The position numbers and the translations under genes were made by a program. A stretch of 64,000 nucleotides of DNA from Gymnothorax reevesii (taxonomy: Eukaryota > Chordata > Actinopteri > Anguilliformes > Muraenidae), in the NCBI GenBank assembly GCA_029721435.1, contig CM056582.1:35484611-35548610 (forward strand), read 5' to 3'. The notes under the pieces were generated by a model, which did not search any database, was not told the DNA's origin, and saw nothing but the letters and a program-made list of their open reading frames with translations. Position 1 is the first letter of the stretch. Each line of letters opens with the position of its first letter. This document shows positions 10,414 to 20,149 of this stretch, piece by piece.

Positions 10414-10722
10414 ATGCGGGAGCAAATCATTCAGCTCCATAAAGAAGGCCAAAGCACCAGAAAAATTGGAACTCGGCTATCGTTACGCCACACGAACGTG
10501 CAGTACATCATCAAAAAGTACAAACAGTCTGAACGCATAGCCAATGCAGCCAGGAAAGGACGTCCCAGGAAGACCAGCCAGCGCACTGATTGGTACATCT
10601 CCCTGCTGGTACAGAGGGAGAGACAGTCCTCGGCCTCCAGTCTTGCCACCAAAGTGGAGGAAGCAACTGGAAGCCATGTTTGTGCCCAGGCCATCCGTAA
10701 CCAGCTCCATGAAGTACAGTAG
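10414..10722 (+). pseudogene. Truncated Tc1 transposase, N-terminal domain (B1)
   Basis: 102 codons starting MREQIIQLHKEGQSTRKIG, with the paired helix-turn-helix of Tc1 transposases and the linker RKGRPRKTSQRTD. It stops where the right terminal repeat begins, so the DD34E catalytic domain is absent. It could bind transposon ends but cannot catalyse. The same protein fragment is in B2 on the other strand. Confidence 0.8.
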
Positions 10723-10748
10723 TGTTCAAATACTTATTGGAGCCACTG

Positions 10749-10858
10749 TAAATCCTTATTTTTTGAAGATTGGTATGAGAGGAATATATGGTCTATAGTT
10801 GACTTGATGGACACCAATGGGAATTTCTTAACTTATGAACAATTCTTTATGCAATATA
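10749..10858 (+). repeat. 110-bp scrap resembling L1/Tx1 ORF2
   Basis: Between the two B elements. In one frame it reads DWYERNIWSIVDLMDTNGNF then LTYEQFFMQY, which resembles the late ORF2 region of fish L1-type LINEs (W..DL.D.NG...Y..F). It is too short to be certain. Confidence 0.5.
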
Positions 10859-11603
10859 CAGTGGCTCCAATAAGTATTTGTACACTACTGTACTTCATGG
10901 AGCCGGTTACGGATGGCCTGGGCACAAACATGGCTTCCAGTTGCTTCCTCCACTTTGGTGGCAAGACTGGAGGCCGAGGACTGTCTCTCCCTCTGTACCA
11001 GCAGGGAGATGTACAGGTCAGTGCGCTGGCTGGTCTTCCTGGGACGTCCTTTCCTGGCTGCATTGGCTATGCGTTCAGACTGTTTGTACTTTTTGATGAT
11101 GTACTGCACGTTCGTGTGGCGTACCGATAGCCGAGTTCCATTTTTTCTGGTGCTTTGGCCTTCTTTATGTAGCTGAATGATTTGCTCCCGCATTCTACGG
11201 AATATCTCGCCTGTCTTAGCCATATATCACAGGAATACATTATGGGCATGGTCAGGCCATTTACATAGGCCAGTCTGTGTATAGAGGGAGTGTCCAGTAT
11301 GGTCACGCTTGACCAAATCAGACCAAGTGAGTCAACCATGTCCTGTAAACATCTTGAGTCAATTTTAGGTGAGTATTATAAGTTTTGTGACTCACTAATG
11401 GAACTGTACAGATACTTATTGGGTCAGATAATCGCCTTTCTGACCAAATATGCCATTTTGAAATTAAACATTTGTTTAAAACATATTGATTATCAAATAT
11501 TTTAATCACTTTTCAACACAATAGCAAGCATTTAGCCGAATATACAAAAGCTGCTATGTAGTCGAATTTTCAAGTAGTGTACAAATACTTATTGGAGCCA
11601 CTG
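10859..11603 (-). mobile_element. Short Tc1-like derivative B2
   Basis: 745 bp with terminal CAGTGGCTCCAATAAG and its inverted copy, TA on both sides. It is an inverted copy of B1, including the same jump from the transposase N-terminus (LHEVQ) to the terminal repeat. Transposase N-terminal frame on the - strand from 11223 to 10885 (MAKTGEIFRRMREQIIQLHK). Confidence 0.88.
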
Positions 11604-11789
11604 TAAATCCACACCTGATTGGTGCAAAAGAAACAAAATGAAGCTTCTAGAGTTCCCTATCTGCATTTGAGTTTACTCATATTGTCTTTCTCTTAAAATT
11701 AGTAGGATGATCTAAAAAATTTTAATGTGACAAATTATCAAAAATAGAAGAAATTTGGAACGGGACAACACATATTTCACAGCGCTGTA

Positions 11790-12011
11790 CTTGGTTCAGT
11801 GAAGATACTGACTGATGGTACACGGTGTCACAGTGTTTTCTATATGCCCCCACTCTTTCCCCTCCCGTTCTCTCCTCTCCCTCTTCCTCTGCTCTTCTCT
11901 CTTGCCCCTTTCCTCCTCTCCTCTCCCTCCCTTCCCCTCCTTTCCTCTGCTCTCTCCTCCCATCTCTTTCCCTCCCTGCCCCTCTCTTACCTCTGTTGCA
12001 CCGGCCCGTAG
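11790..12011 (+). promoter_or_regulatory. Very long polypyrimidine tract before exon b
   Basis: About 11848-11995 is almost pure C/T on the + strand (ctcctctccctcttcctctg and similar), followed by the acceptor cccgtag. It is far longer than a normal polypyrimidine tract and spans the last 150 bases of the 11.7-kb intron. Open frames on either strand here are compositional. Confidence 0.8.
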
Positions 12012-12146
12012 ACCACAAATGAGACGGTGTTTGCAGTGGATTTCCATCCAACAGACACATCTACCATTGTCACCTGCGGCAAGGGTCATGTCTTCTTCTG
12101 GACTTGGAGTGGCAGCTCACTTACTCGCAAGCAGGGAATATTCGGG
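12012..12146 (+). CDS. eml4: EML4-like gene, exon b
   Basis: 45 codons, TTNETVFAVDFHPTD then CGKGHVFFWTWSGSSLTRKQ, ending GIFG. Acceptor gtag at 12008-12011; donor gtgagg starts at 12147; phase 0 at both ends. It carries one blade of the N-terminal propeller; the FHPTD and HVFFW strands are hallmarks of EML proteins. It joins cleanly to exon a (IAELK|TTNE). Confidence 0.92.
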
Positions 12147-12475
12147 GTGAGGATGCATGCAGACACACAAGGCGCACTCATACATGTTCATTCAAACATG
12201 CATACTCATGTATCTACAAGTGCACATCGGTGCACTGATGTTTCCTTCAGTGATTTCTTGGAATATATTTCCAAATTTTATTGTAAGATGTACTACATAG
12301 TTCATAGTACTACATAGCTTCTGTATGTAACCTTCTCTCTTGGTCCGCATGACTGGCATATTATGTCACTCACTCCCCTTCTCTTTCTCTTTATTACTCT
12401 CCTCCCCTGCATCCTTTTTCTCTCTCAATTCTTTCTCTTCCTTACTTTGTTCTTTTCTATCCTTCCTCTTCATAG
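12147..12475 (+). other. 329-bp intron b-c
   Basis: GT-AG intron whose last 110 bases are again C/T rich (ctccttttctctttctcttt type). Nothing else is seen in it. Confidence 0.75.
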
Positions 12476-12611
12476 AAACATGAGAAGCCCAAGTTTGTGC
12501 AATGTGTGACATTTTTGAGCACTGGTGATGTGGTGACAGGCGACTCTGTTGGATTCTTGATCGTATGGAGCCGTAGCACTGTGGAGCCGGCCCCAGGGAA
12601 GGGGTCCAAAG
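12476..12611 (+). CDS. eml4: EML4-like gene, exon c
   Basis: Starts KHEKPKFVQCVTF and includes GDVVTGDSVGFLIVW, a WD-type blade, then a linker TVEPAPGKGSKG. Acceptor atag ends at 12475; donor gtaccc starts at 12612; ends in phase 1 (first base of a Gly codon). The PGKG-KG linker followed by a Y-I-S motif in the next exon is an EML3/EML4 feature in my recollection. Confidence 0.92.
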
Positions 12612-12704
12612 GTACCCCCCTCTCTGTCCTGTTGTCTCTCTCAGTGGCTCCCTCTCCCCCTCCTGCCCTCTCCTTTGCCTGTGACTCCACCCATTTTCCC
12701 ACAG
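12612..12704 (+). other. 93-bp intron c-d
   Basis: Very short GT-AG intron (gtaccc...cccacag) with pyrimidine-rich content throughout. It contrasts with introns of 11.7 and 15 kb on either side in the same gene. Confidence 0.88.
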
Positions 12705-12856
12705 GAACGTACCACATCAGCAGACAGATAAAGGCCCATGAAGGAAGTGTCTTCACTCTGTGCCAGATGAGGAATGGGACTCTGCTCACAGGGGGTGGGA
12801 AGGACCACAAGGTCATCCTGTGGGACCACAACCTCCACCCAGAGAGAGAGATAGAG
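12705..12856 (+). CDS. eml4: EML4-like gene, exon d
   Basis: Completes the Gly codon, then TYHISRQIKAHEGSVFTLCQ and NGTLLTGGGKDHKVILWDHN, a textbook WD blade, ending HPEREIE. Donor gtgaga at 12857; ends phase 0. The GGGKD...ILWD motif and PEREIEVP junction closely match EML4. Confidence 0.94.
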
Positions 12857-13370
12857 GTGAGACATCTCGTAGTGTTGAACAGTCCCAGGCAATGCACAGG
12901 CACTCAGCCACACTGCAGGCTGCTGTCCTGAACACTCACACAATTTATGACTTAATCTTACACTAATAAAATAAAGCCATAAATTGATTGTGGCTCTTGA
13001 CTGAACTACTACCAGCACCCCTCTTATCCTGTAGTCTCACGAGGATTGTCCTTCCGGATGTCCCGAAGGTAACCAGATTAGTACCCATGCTGGATTTTGG
13101 GAAATACTCCAAGGAGTTTGTGTTTTTCATTTTAGAGTCACTGTAGCCTTTATGATAGTGGGAAGGCTCTGGCTTGAGCAACATAACCCCGCTGTGGCTT
13201 AGTCCGTGGGATCCATCCAAAAGTGGAGTCTGTAAGTCCCACCTATGCTTAGCTTGCATCCCCACTACACCACCTTTCTCTGGCAACTAAGGGGAGCTGT
13301 CACACCTAAAGGGAGCTCTTCTAGTCTATCCTGATCTCCATCGGGCATTCAGCAAAACCAGAGTAACATG
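12857..13370. other. Intron d-e, unassigned part
   Basis: No gene, RNA or recognisable repeat is seen before the gypsy fragment. Confidence 0.4.
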
Positions 13371-14340
13371 AATTCTTCCACATAGACCCGATGGTTACGC
13401 CATGAACTTGTTACCTTAACCATTGCCCCCAAGGAGTCGGCTGTACTCTCTAACTACACTGACATTCAAGGCTATGGAAAAGTATATAAAATCAACCCAT
13501 CTTTTTCACCAGCCAGAGTTGGTTTGTTCTTCATGATCAAATTTGATGGGTCTCTTCGTCCTTGCATTGATTATTCAAGACTTAACAAGACAAGTCACAA
13601 GAATCACTATACTCTTCCTCTGATTGGCTCAGCATTCTCCAACCTCCAAGACTGCTGTTATTTTCTCAAGCTGGACTTGAGCAATGCTTACCACCTTCTG
13701 CAAGTGTCGGAAGGGGATGAGTGGAAGACAGCATTTAACACCCCCTCAGGGTTCTATGAATACCTGATGATGCTGTTCCGGCTTCGTAACACCCCTGCTG
13801 CATTTCAGAATCTCATGAATGATGACATAGTCTCCAGATTAGCTGTCTTCATGGAGACAATGTCCTGGTCTTGTATCCAATTCTGGCAGACCATACCCCT
13901 CTGGTCTGCCTGGTTATTTAAAGGCTGATAAAAACTCAACTTCATTTCAAACCAGAGAATTGTGAATTCCAATGCACCACCTTCTTTCTTTGGGTTCATG
14001 GTGATGCAAGGTGATTTATTGATAGATCACCAGAAAGTACTGGGTGTGCTGGATTGCCTAGACCCTAAAGACCATTAAGAGCTGCAGAAGTTCCTTTGGT
14101 TTGCTCATTTCTAATGGTGGTTCTTTCGAGAGCTCTTCAAAGTAGCATCTCCCTGGCAGTCCATCAAGACTCCATTTGCCTGGACCTCCCAGGCAGCCTC
14201 TGGCTTTAACTATCTCAATTAATTTTGTACTTTCACCAGTTTTATAATCAATGTTACCAAGAATGGAAATGATAAAGAAGTTTGCATAAAAGCTGCCTGG
14301 CCCTGGCTCAGGCTTCAAGCATACTACAGAAAACTTTTAA
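13371..14340 (+). pseudogene. Dead Ty3/gypsy (sushi-like) reverse transcriptase fragment
   Basis: Readable pieces in order: HRPDGYAM-like near 13385; FDGSLRPCIDYSRLN (13545-13590); YFLKLDLSNAYHLLQVSEGD; TAFNTPSGFYEYLMM; LFRLRNTPAAFQ; later a connector stretch (LIDHQKVLGVLDC; ELQKFLWFAHF) and PFAWTSQAA near 14175. Several frameshifts and stops, no catalytic YxDD retained. Unrelated to the Gmr1-like element (different subfamily and far older). Confidence 0.78.
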
Positions 14341-14992
14341 TTGTATTTACACCAATGAGCCCAAACATTAAAGCCACTCATAGATGAAGCAGAACACATT
14401 GATTTCCTCTGAACAATAGCACATGTCAAGGTCTACTGACAGAGCTTATGCTGTAAGAGAAAAGTCGGTTCTCATAGTCGATGTGTTGGAAAAGGTAGAA
14501 GTGGGAACTGAGAGACTTTGACAAGGGCCAAATAGTTACGGCAAGAGGATTTGTTCAGAGCAACTTTGACACTGCAAAGCCTCTGCACTTCTCCTAGTCA
14601 GCATTGTTGAGCAGTGCATGGGACAAGAAGCAGTGCATGGCATCCAGCTTTGTATTGCGCATTATAACAATACACCAGTCTAACTGCGGTGCAGCACTGA
14701 CAACATCTACAATAAGCACATGAGCACCAAAACTGGACCATATGGCAATTGAATAAGGTCACCTGGCAGCCTTGCTGCCTAATTTAGTTGCACTCCCTAC
14801 CTGTAGAACAGTGAATGAAAGACTTTAAACCTAGCTGGTGGACGAGTGGCTTGCAGTTTCCTATTTGTACACTGCTCGTGACAAGCTTGCAGTTTCTATC
14901 AATGAATTTTGTGAACTTCTAATTAGTTGATTAGACTTTGCAATCTTGACATTGATATATTGCTAATTTGTGTCAATTTGTGTGGTTTAAAG
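14341..14992 (+). repeat. Intron end with a possible old Tc1 fragment
   Basis: Around 14515-14580 the sequence gagactttgacaagggccaa resembles the FDKGQIV start of some Tc1 transposases, in frame with only short pieces. The remainder of this stretch shows nothing I can name. Confidence 0.35.
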
Positions 14993-15118
14993 GTGCCAGA
15001 GCAGTATGGAACGATCCGAGCGCTGGCCGAGGGGAAGGGGGAGCAGTTTCTGGTGGGAACTTCTCGTAGCTTCATTTTGAGGGGCACATTTAATGATGGC
15101 TTTCAGATGGAGGTGCAG
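14993..15118 (+). CDS. eml4: EML4-like gene, exon e
   Basis: 42 codons: VPEQYGTIRALAEGKGEQFL then VGTSRSFILRGTFNDGFQ, ending MEVQ. Acceptor aaag ends at 14992; donor gtgagc starts at 15119; phase 0 both ends. It is the last strand set of the N-terminal propeller and linker to the C-terminal one. The next exon lies 15 kb away. Confidence 0.93.
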
Positions 15119-15790
15119 GTGAGCAAATTAATTTGGAAATTAACTCGTTTGCAAGCTTGATGGCTGCTCAAAGCCATGTTCCAATTTGTGAAAAGCAGAA
15201 AAATGCACTCCTGCCTCACGTCTCAGTCTCAACTATTCAGCCATGAGCAGACCAGTATATGCACAAATATATATAGGGAGGCACACAAGAGAACATTAGT
15301 ACATCTGTCTGAATTATATTACCTCAACTCGGAAAGTTTGGAACAGTATGAGAAATATACACAAAAACAGAAAGCAGCAATTTTTTTATTTACTTTGACT
15401 TGCATTTCATTGCACACAGCTGAAAGGTGCAGGTATGATTGGCAGGAATGGGTCAACATTTACAAATGAAATGAATTTACCATGCAAATGATTAAATATC
15501 TTGTCTTTACTATTTGCAATAGTACCATACCATACCATCCCAACTTCCTCTGTGTTAGAATTTAATGTGGATGTGAAACATAACTGCCTAATATCTGCTA
15601 ATGTATGTCAACCTGGCGCCATAATACCCAAACCTGCAACTACAAATATCACAATAGTAATCCAAATCTACTGCATGATTCTATCAGCAGAATTTTCAAA
15701 TGGGAATTAGCATGAGTTCAATAGGAAGGGATAGACATCTATGGTCACCAAAAATGGTTTTGATGATTTTGAGTATGTGCAGAGAATTTC
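15119..15790. other. Start of 15-kb intron, unassigned
   Basis: No feature recognised; AT-rich unique-looking intron. Confidence 0.4.
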
Positions 15791-16409
15791 TCATATTGAG
15801 GAGAAGTGCCACTCTTTTTCAACTTCCGGTTCACGGAACACGTCTCTGTCCATGTGGGGGCGCTCGCGGGCAAATGCAGAATGAATGGGAGTCGATGGGG
15901 ACATACCACTAAAAAATCACTTTTCTCTGGAAATAATTTTTTTTCAACAAATTTGAATATTATTTTCAAAAGGGGGGAGCAATAAAATGCACTTTGCTGA
16001 ATATTGGATTTTTCAAGTTCATTTATCTGTTCTAAAAAGCGTTCAAAATAACCCGATGACGTCACTGCTGTAAAGCAGCACCTCTGGCTATTTCTGAGTC
16101 ACCTCAGAGCCCAGAGCTCGATGAGTCTCTAGCCCGCCTACGGAGACAATCAGACACTTTGGCTGGATTTACAGTTCGGGTTAAATGTGACAGGAATTGG
16201 ATCTTTTGCTCAAATGCGACCAATGCGATCTGTCACATGGCTGTGCAAACAAAATAAACACATTGAATCCGCCCTCGATCGGATCAAGGCCTCATTCAAA
16301 TATGGTTTTTGTTCGGATATGTAACTGATCAGTGACATGCGGTGGAGGTTAGTTTGGTGAGGCAGAAACCACCCAGTTAGCAATGAGACAATTAACTAGT
16401 TTAGTAAGA

Positions 16410-17009
16410 CTATTCGGCAGAATGACGGGCCAGTTTAAGTTTCCGCGGCATTAATGCTCAGTACATCGAACCTGAAATGCTCAACAACAGATTTGCTTGT
16501 ACTTGCTTCCAGGAAGCCGAAGCAATGTCATCAAAAAATATTAACACAGTTCGACTTATGCAGAGTTCAATGCTTAATCAATAGCTCATACAATGTATTA
16601 TCATTTAAATACGCGTTTTTCCCCCTGAACAAAAAGCGGGCGTTTATTTTAAGTCTTCTTTTGTAATCCGATCAACAAAATGTTTAAACGATACACAGAA
16701 TTACCGAGAGAATTTTTCCTAATTTATTATTCCTTGCAGTCTTGAATTGTAGCATATACGTGAATGAAGTCATTATCTCCTCTATCAGTATCAGGCTTCC
16801 TACAGGCTTGGTCATTATTGTTTTCATTGTCAATCAGGAATAGTACGTGGGAACAGGTTCACAAAATCCTGTGATAAAAGTTTGAGTCACTGCCTCACCT
16901 CACCATACGTTTCTGGCGCCCTAGTATCGTGAGCTTTTCAAGTTTGATGTAGCCTATACTGAGTAATAACGCCGCGGAAACTTAAACTGCCCATCATTCT
17001 GCCGAATAG
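16410..17009. mobile_element. Palindromic insertion inside the hAT-like element
   Basis: Inverted ends: attcggcagaatgacgggcc near 16412 and catcattctgccgaat ending near 17009; the arms extend through tttaagtttccgcggc. The surrounding element's own sequence (gacta|tagagctcc) resumes on both sides when compared with the opposite arm at 18355-18375. About 600 bp, non-coding. Confidence 0.55.
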
Positions 17010-17084
17010 AGCTCCGGATATCACGTGACTCCTTTTGTTTAAGCCACCATTTTGGCAGTAAAAGCTAAAGCGAAAATGAATGGC

Positions 17085-17412
17085 GCTAGTGCTGATTTCA
17101 AGCCATCAGAGTTCATTGCCCGCTTTACTTGCAAAGAAATTGAGCTATATAATTCAACACTTAATAGGTTAAACATTATTGACCCTTACAATGCCTCAGG
17201 TGTGCTTTTCACAAGTATTGACTCAGCCGGATCGAACAATGTTCCAGACCTGCAGTATCCAGCAACTATACCTGATCAACTTTCCCCCCATAGAGTCTCT
17301 CAAAGTGTACAAGAACCTTGATGGATACAAATGGACGCAATTTGGCTTTGTGATGAATAGGGCTTGTGTCCACAGGAAACTTCTTTTTTGTTCTGGCTGC
17401 ATCCGTTTTTAA
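17085..17412 (+). pseudogene. Fragment of a fish repeat-borne gene (YqaJ/SWIM-protein N-terminus type)
   Basis: Starts MNGASADFKPSEFIARFTCK and continues with LYNSTLNRLNIIDPY. After a frameshift near 17255 it continues in another frame with YLINFPPIESLKVYKNLDGY and then KWTQFGFV. This resembles the first exon of a large family of fish and invertebrate proteins that carry SWIM zinc fingers and YqaJ-type nuclease domains further on, often repeat-associated. Those later domains are not present here. Family call from memory, moderate to low. Confidence 0.4.
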
Positions 17413-18474
17413 TGCAGATACAATGAAGTTTAGCATTGACAGCGCTCAACGTCCTCAGCATACAGCTTTTTCCCACGGCGCTCTCGGCTGGAAATAGTTC
17501 AACTTTTGGAACACCGCCGGGCTCATGATGTCCCTTCTCTCTCGCTGACAAATCATAATCGTAAATTGGGAGGCACTAACAATAAACGTTTCCTGCTGCC
17601 ACAGTCGAGTTTCTAATCAATTAGCTTGCTACAGTTTAGGTTTGCTTACTGTTCCCCATTTTGGGACATGAAGTTTGCTGACAAATTATTCAGTATTAAT
17701 GTTTATGACAACTTTAGACCCGAACAGCTTTAGCCAGCTTGGTACTCTGTGATTGCTTAGGTTCCCATTAATTTTAATCTGGGTCACTAGGTTTCCCAAA
17801 GCATGGTTGGGAGCTACATTAGTAACTTCACTACATAGTCAGAATCATTGACTTTACTCGGTTCCAATTGCACTTTTGGGAAATGAACATTCATTAGCTT
17901 AGTTGCGACAGTTATTTGCGGTTTCATTTCATTGAATAACGATGCATTTGCAACGATGCATAGAGGAAATGCTCAGACGGTTTTAGCAACTTTTAGCAAA
18001 AATCAGCGCTTGAGAGTAGCGCTCTGTAGATGTGATCACGGGCGCTTCCAGCTCTGAAAGCGCTGCCTGTGAACGCAAGTCTTAAGCGCCTCTTCATCAC
18101 ATTTACATTAGCATTAGCAACAGGGCAGAATAATGTAACTAGGAATTCACTCTGCTCAACGTGTATGTTAACTAGCTTGTGTCACCACGTTATCAAAGTT
18201 TGAATGACTGTCCAAATTACCTAAGACATAAAATTATTCACTTTTTATGAATATAATCAGCAAATTAGCTGCTTGCCGTATGCCTGCCAGTGTTTTTAAC
18301 CACACACTTTACTGCCAATATGGCGATTTCTGATTGCATGACGTCAGCCCCTGGAGCTCTATAGTCTTGCTAAACTAGTTAATCGTCTGATTGCTAATCG
18401 AGCAAACGGGAGGTTTCTGCCTCACCAAACTAACCTCTGACTGCACGTCACTGTATCTGATTCTAGCTGCTAGA

Positions 18475-18695
18475 ATGCTAAGCTGGTTTAAGATGGTCTG
18501 AGCTGAGTTCTTACCTGGTCATAGCTGGTGTAGCTGATCTCTATAGCTTGATAAAAGTGGTCAAAGCTGGTTAAGCTGGTATTTTCAGCTGGAGTCAGCT
18601 GGTGAAGCAGGTCAGCAGGTAGACCAGCTAAAACTGTCCAAAACACAGCTTAAACCAGCCTGACCAGTCTAGGTTGGTTTTTTCAGCAGGGACAT
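18475..18695. repeat. MITE with repeated agctgg motif
   Basis: Dense short repeats of agctggt/accagct in opposite orientation on the two halves (for example aagctggtttaagatggtct and accagcctgaccagtctagg), ending ttttttcagcaggg. This matches a common type of palindromic fish MITE with CCCTGCTGAAAA ends. Confidence 0.6.
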
Positions 18696-18699
18696 CGTT

Positions 18700-19824
18700 A
18701 ACCTACAAACATGTAGTGCTTTTTACCATCTTTGCTGTCTCATACTGTTATTTGTATTGGATTATTTTACCACGTGGTGGTTAACTACCACTAACTAACT
18801 GTTCCATTTTAGCAAATGCATCGGTAACGGGTACAATCAGCTGCTGGAGCTCTCTGGTTAAATAACATGTGATAAAGAGTTCTGGTTAATCAATGTAAAA
18901 ACGCAAATGTGTAATTAGTTTCACAGGAATACTGCTTAAAGGGTTTTTTGGGTTGCGACTGGCATCAGCGATAAAGCTATTTTTAATACATGAACAATGG
19001 TAATGCAGCGACATTGATTTTAGCCACTGGTTGGCGAACTGCTATTAGCTCAGCCTAGCGTTAGCATTGGCACAACGGGGTGGTTCACTAGCTTTGCTGC
19101 TCCACGTCGTTTTTTATTCATTAACTTACTGTTGGTGAAAGGTAATATAACAGTAACAAGTATTAAGTTTGACAGAAAAATCCTCCTGAAATATGTTTCT
19201 GATTATCTTGACTGACCGGCTCTGTTTTCTTGGTCTTCAGATGTCATCAAGTGGGTTCTCTTGTCTTAAATAGTCGCAGGTCCGTAACTTACCAATCAGC
19301 ATTCATTAGCAGAATGCAAGCATGTTATGGCCAACAGCAGCTCAACCTGTAGGAAATCAAAAGGACATGACTTCTCGGCAAGTTAACTTTTAACCTGTAA
19401 TCCGTATTGAACTTGCAAAAAATGCAACAGTATTTGCGATTTTTCAACGATTACCTGGTGATTGGGACAAATTTAGCCTTCTAGCTCCATAGGACTCCAT
19501 TCATTCTGCACTTGCCCGCGATCACTCCCAGTGGAATTCTGGTGGAACTGCAACCAAGTTCGATATAATGGGGCCAAATGGAGAGTGGTAAGGCTCCTTG
19601 TAGATGGGCTCTGGTATGAGTAAATCAATGGTCGGGTACTATGGGTTTTTAAAATACAATGGCTGTAATGGACAGCAGAGAGACATAGTATCAATACAGT
19701 GTTGAATTTTTTGAGTCAGAAAGTGGTTTTTGTTCTGTAGTTAATTGCCATATCTTTAAGGGATTGCAATTTTAGCGTGCTGCCACAACAGAAACCAAAT
19801 TTTTTTTTTATGTGAAAGGTCATT
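18700..19824. other. Intron, unassigned
   Basis: Apart from the inverted-repeat arm near 19480-19625, nothing is recognised. Confidence 0.35.
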
Positions 19825-20110
19825 GGTAACACTTTACAATAAGGGTACAACAATTCACATTTATTAACATTAGTTCATTAACTATCAGTTAATTAGCAGG
19901 TAACTGGTGTGTTAGATAGCTGAATAAGTATTCCTTATGTAGCAGTTCAAACTATTAAACCATAATTTATGAATAAATGCCTTAGTTCATGTGAACATCA
20001 TTTGTAAATGATTACCAGGTGCATTAGTTAAATGTAAATTACCTGTTAGTAAATGCTTATTACTGCATTAACTAATGTTAATTGTTGTACCCTTAATGTA
20101 AAGTGTTACC
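19825..20110. mobile_element. Palindromic MITE, 286 bp
   Basis: Starts GGTAACACTTTACAATAAGG and ends with the inverted copy (aatgtaaagtgttacc). The middle is rich in ttaacatta and taatgttaa motifs in opposite directions. The type is common in fish genomes. Confidence 0.75.
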
Positions 20111-20149
20111 AGATCATTTTTATCAACTACTGGATGGATGCCATTGGAA

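Larger units (their letters stand above)
4062..10748 (+). mobile_element. Short Tc1-like derivative B1, interrupted by the LTR element
   Basis: Termini CAGTGGCTCCAATAAG (4062) and its inverted copy ending at 10748 are flanked by TA. Without the LTR element (4456-10394) it is about 748 bp. It keeps only the N-terminal part of a Tc1 transposase frame (10414-10722) and then jumps directly to the right terminal repeat. Same family and same internal deletion as B2 at 10859-11603, in opposite orientation. Confidence 0.85.
2984..11787 (+). mobile_element. Tc1-like transposon A, interrupted by later insertions
   Basis: The left end CAGTGCTGTGAAAAAGTG follows TA at 2982-2983. The matching inverted right end (cacagcgctg) stops at 11787 before TA. 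After 11604 the sequence resumes with a stretch resembling the Tc1 body (gaaacaaaatgaag) and its 3-prime untranslated part, so 4062-11603 is a later insertion. The right part also appears shortened. Transposase remnants are on the + strand at 3400-4060. Confidence 0.82.
16330..18453. mobile_element. hAT-like inverted-repeat element, 2.1 kb
   Basis: Ends CAGTGAC...GTCACTG, with about 80 bp of inverted similarity (ggttagtttggtgaggcaga versus tctgcctcaccaaactaacc). Flanked by TAACTGAT (16322-16329) and TATCTGAT (18454-18461), a 7/8 match to an 8-bp target duplication. The size and 8-bp duplication suit the hAT superfamily; no hAT transposase is seen. Confidence 0.65.
15791..19625. repeat. Diverged long inverted-repeat region around a hAT-like element
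   Basis: The segment near 15850-15900 (gcgggcaaatgcagaatgaa) recurs inverted near 19480-19520 (ttcattctgcacttgcccgc). Weaker matches continue outward on both sides, suggesting an old element with inverted ends that encloses 16330-18453 and the MITE at about 18475-18690. The exact ends are not clear to me. Confidence 0.45.

Noticed and set aside
11722..12150. Overlapping Pro/Ser/Leu-rich and Arg/Glu-rich frames on both strands
   Set aside because: Consequence of the C/T tract before exon b.
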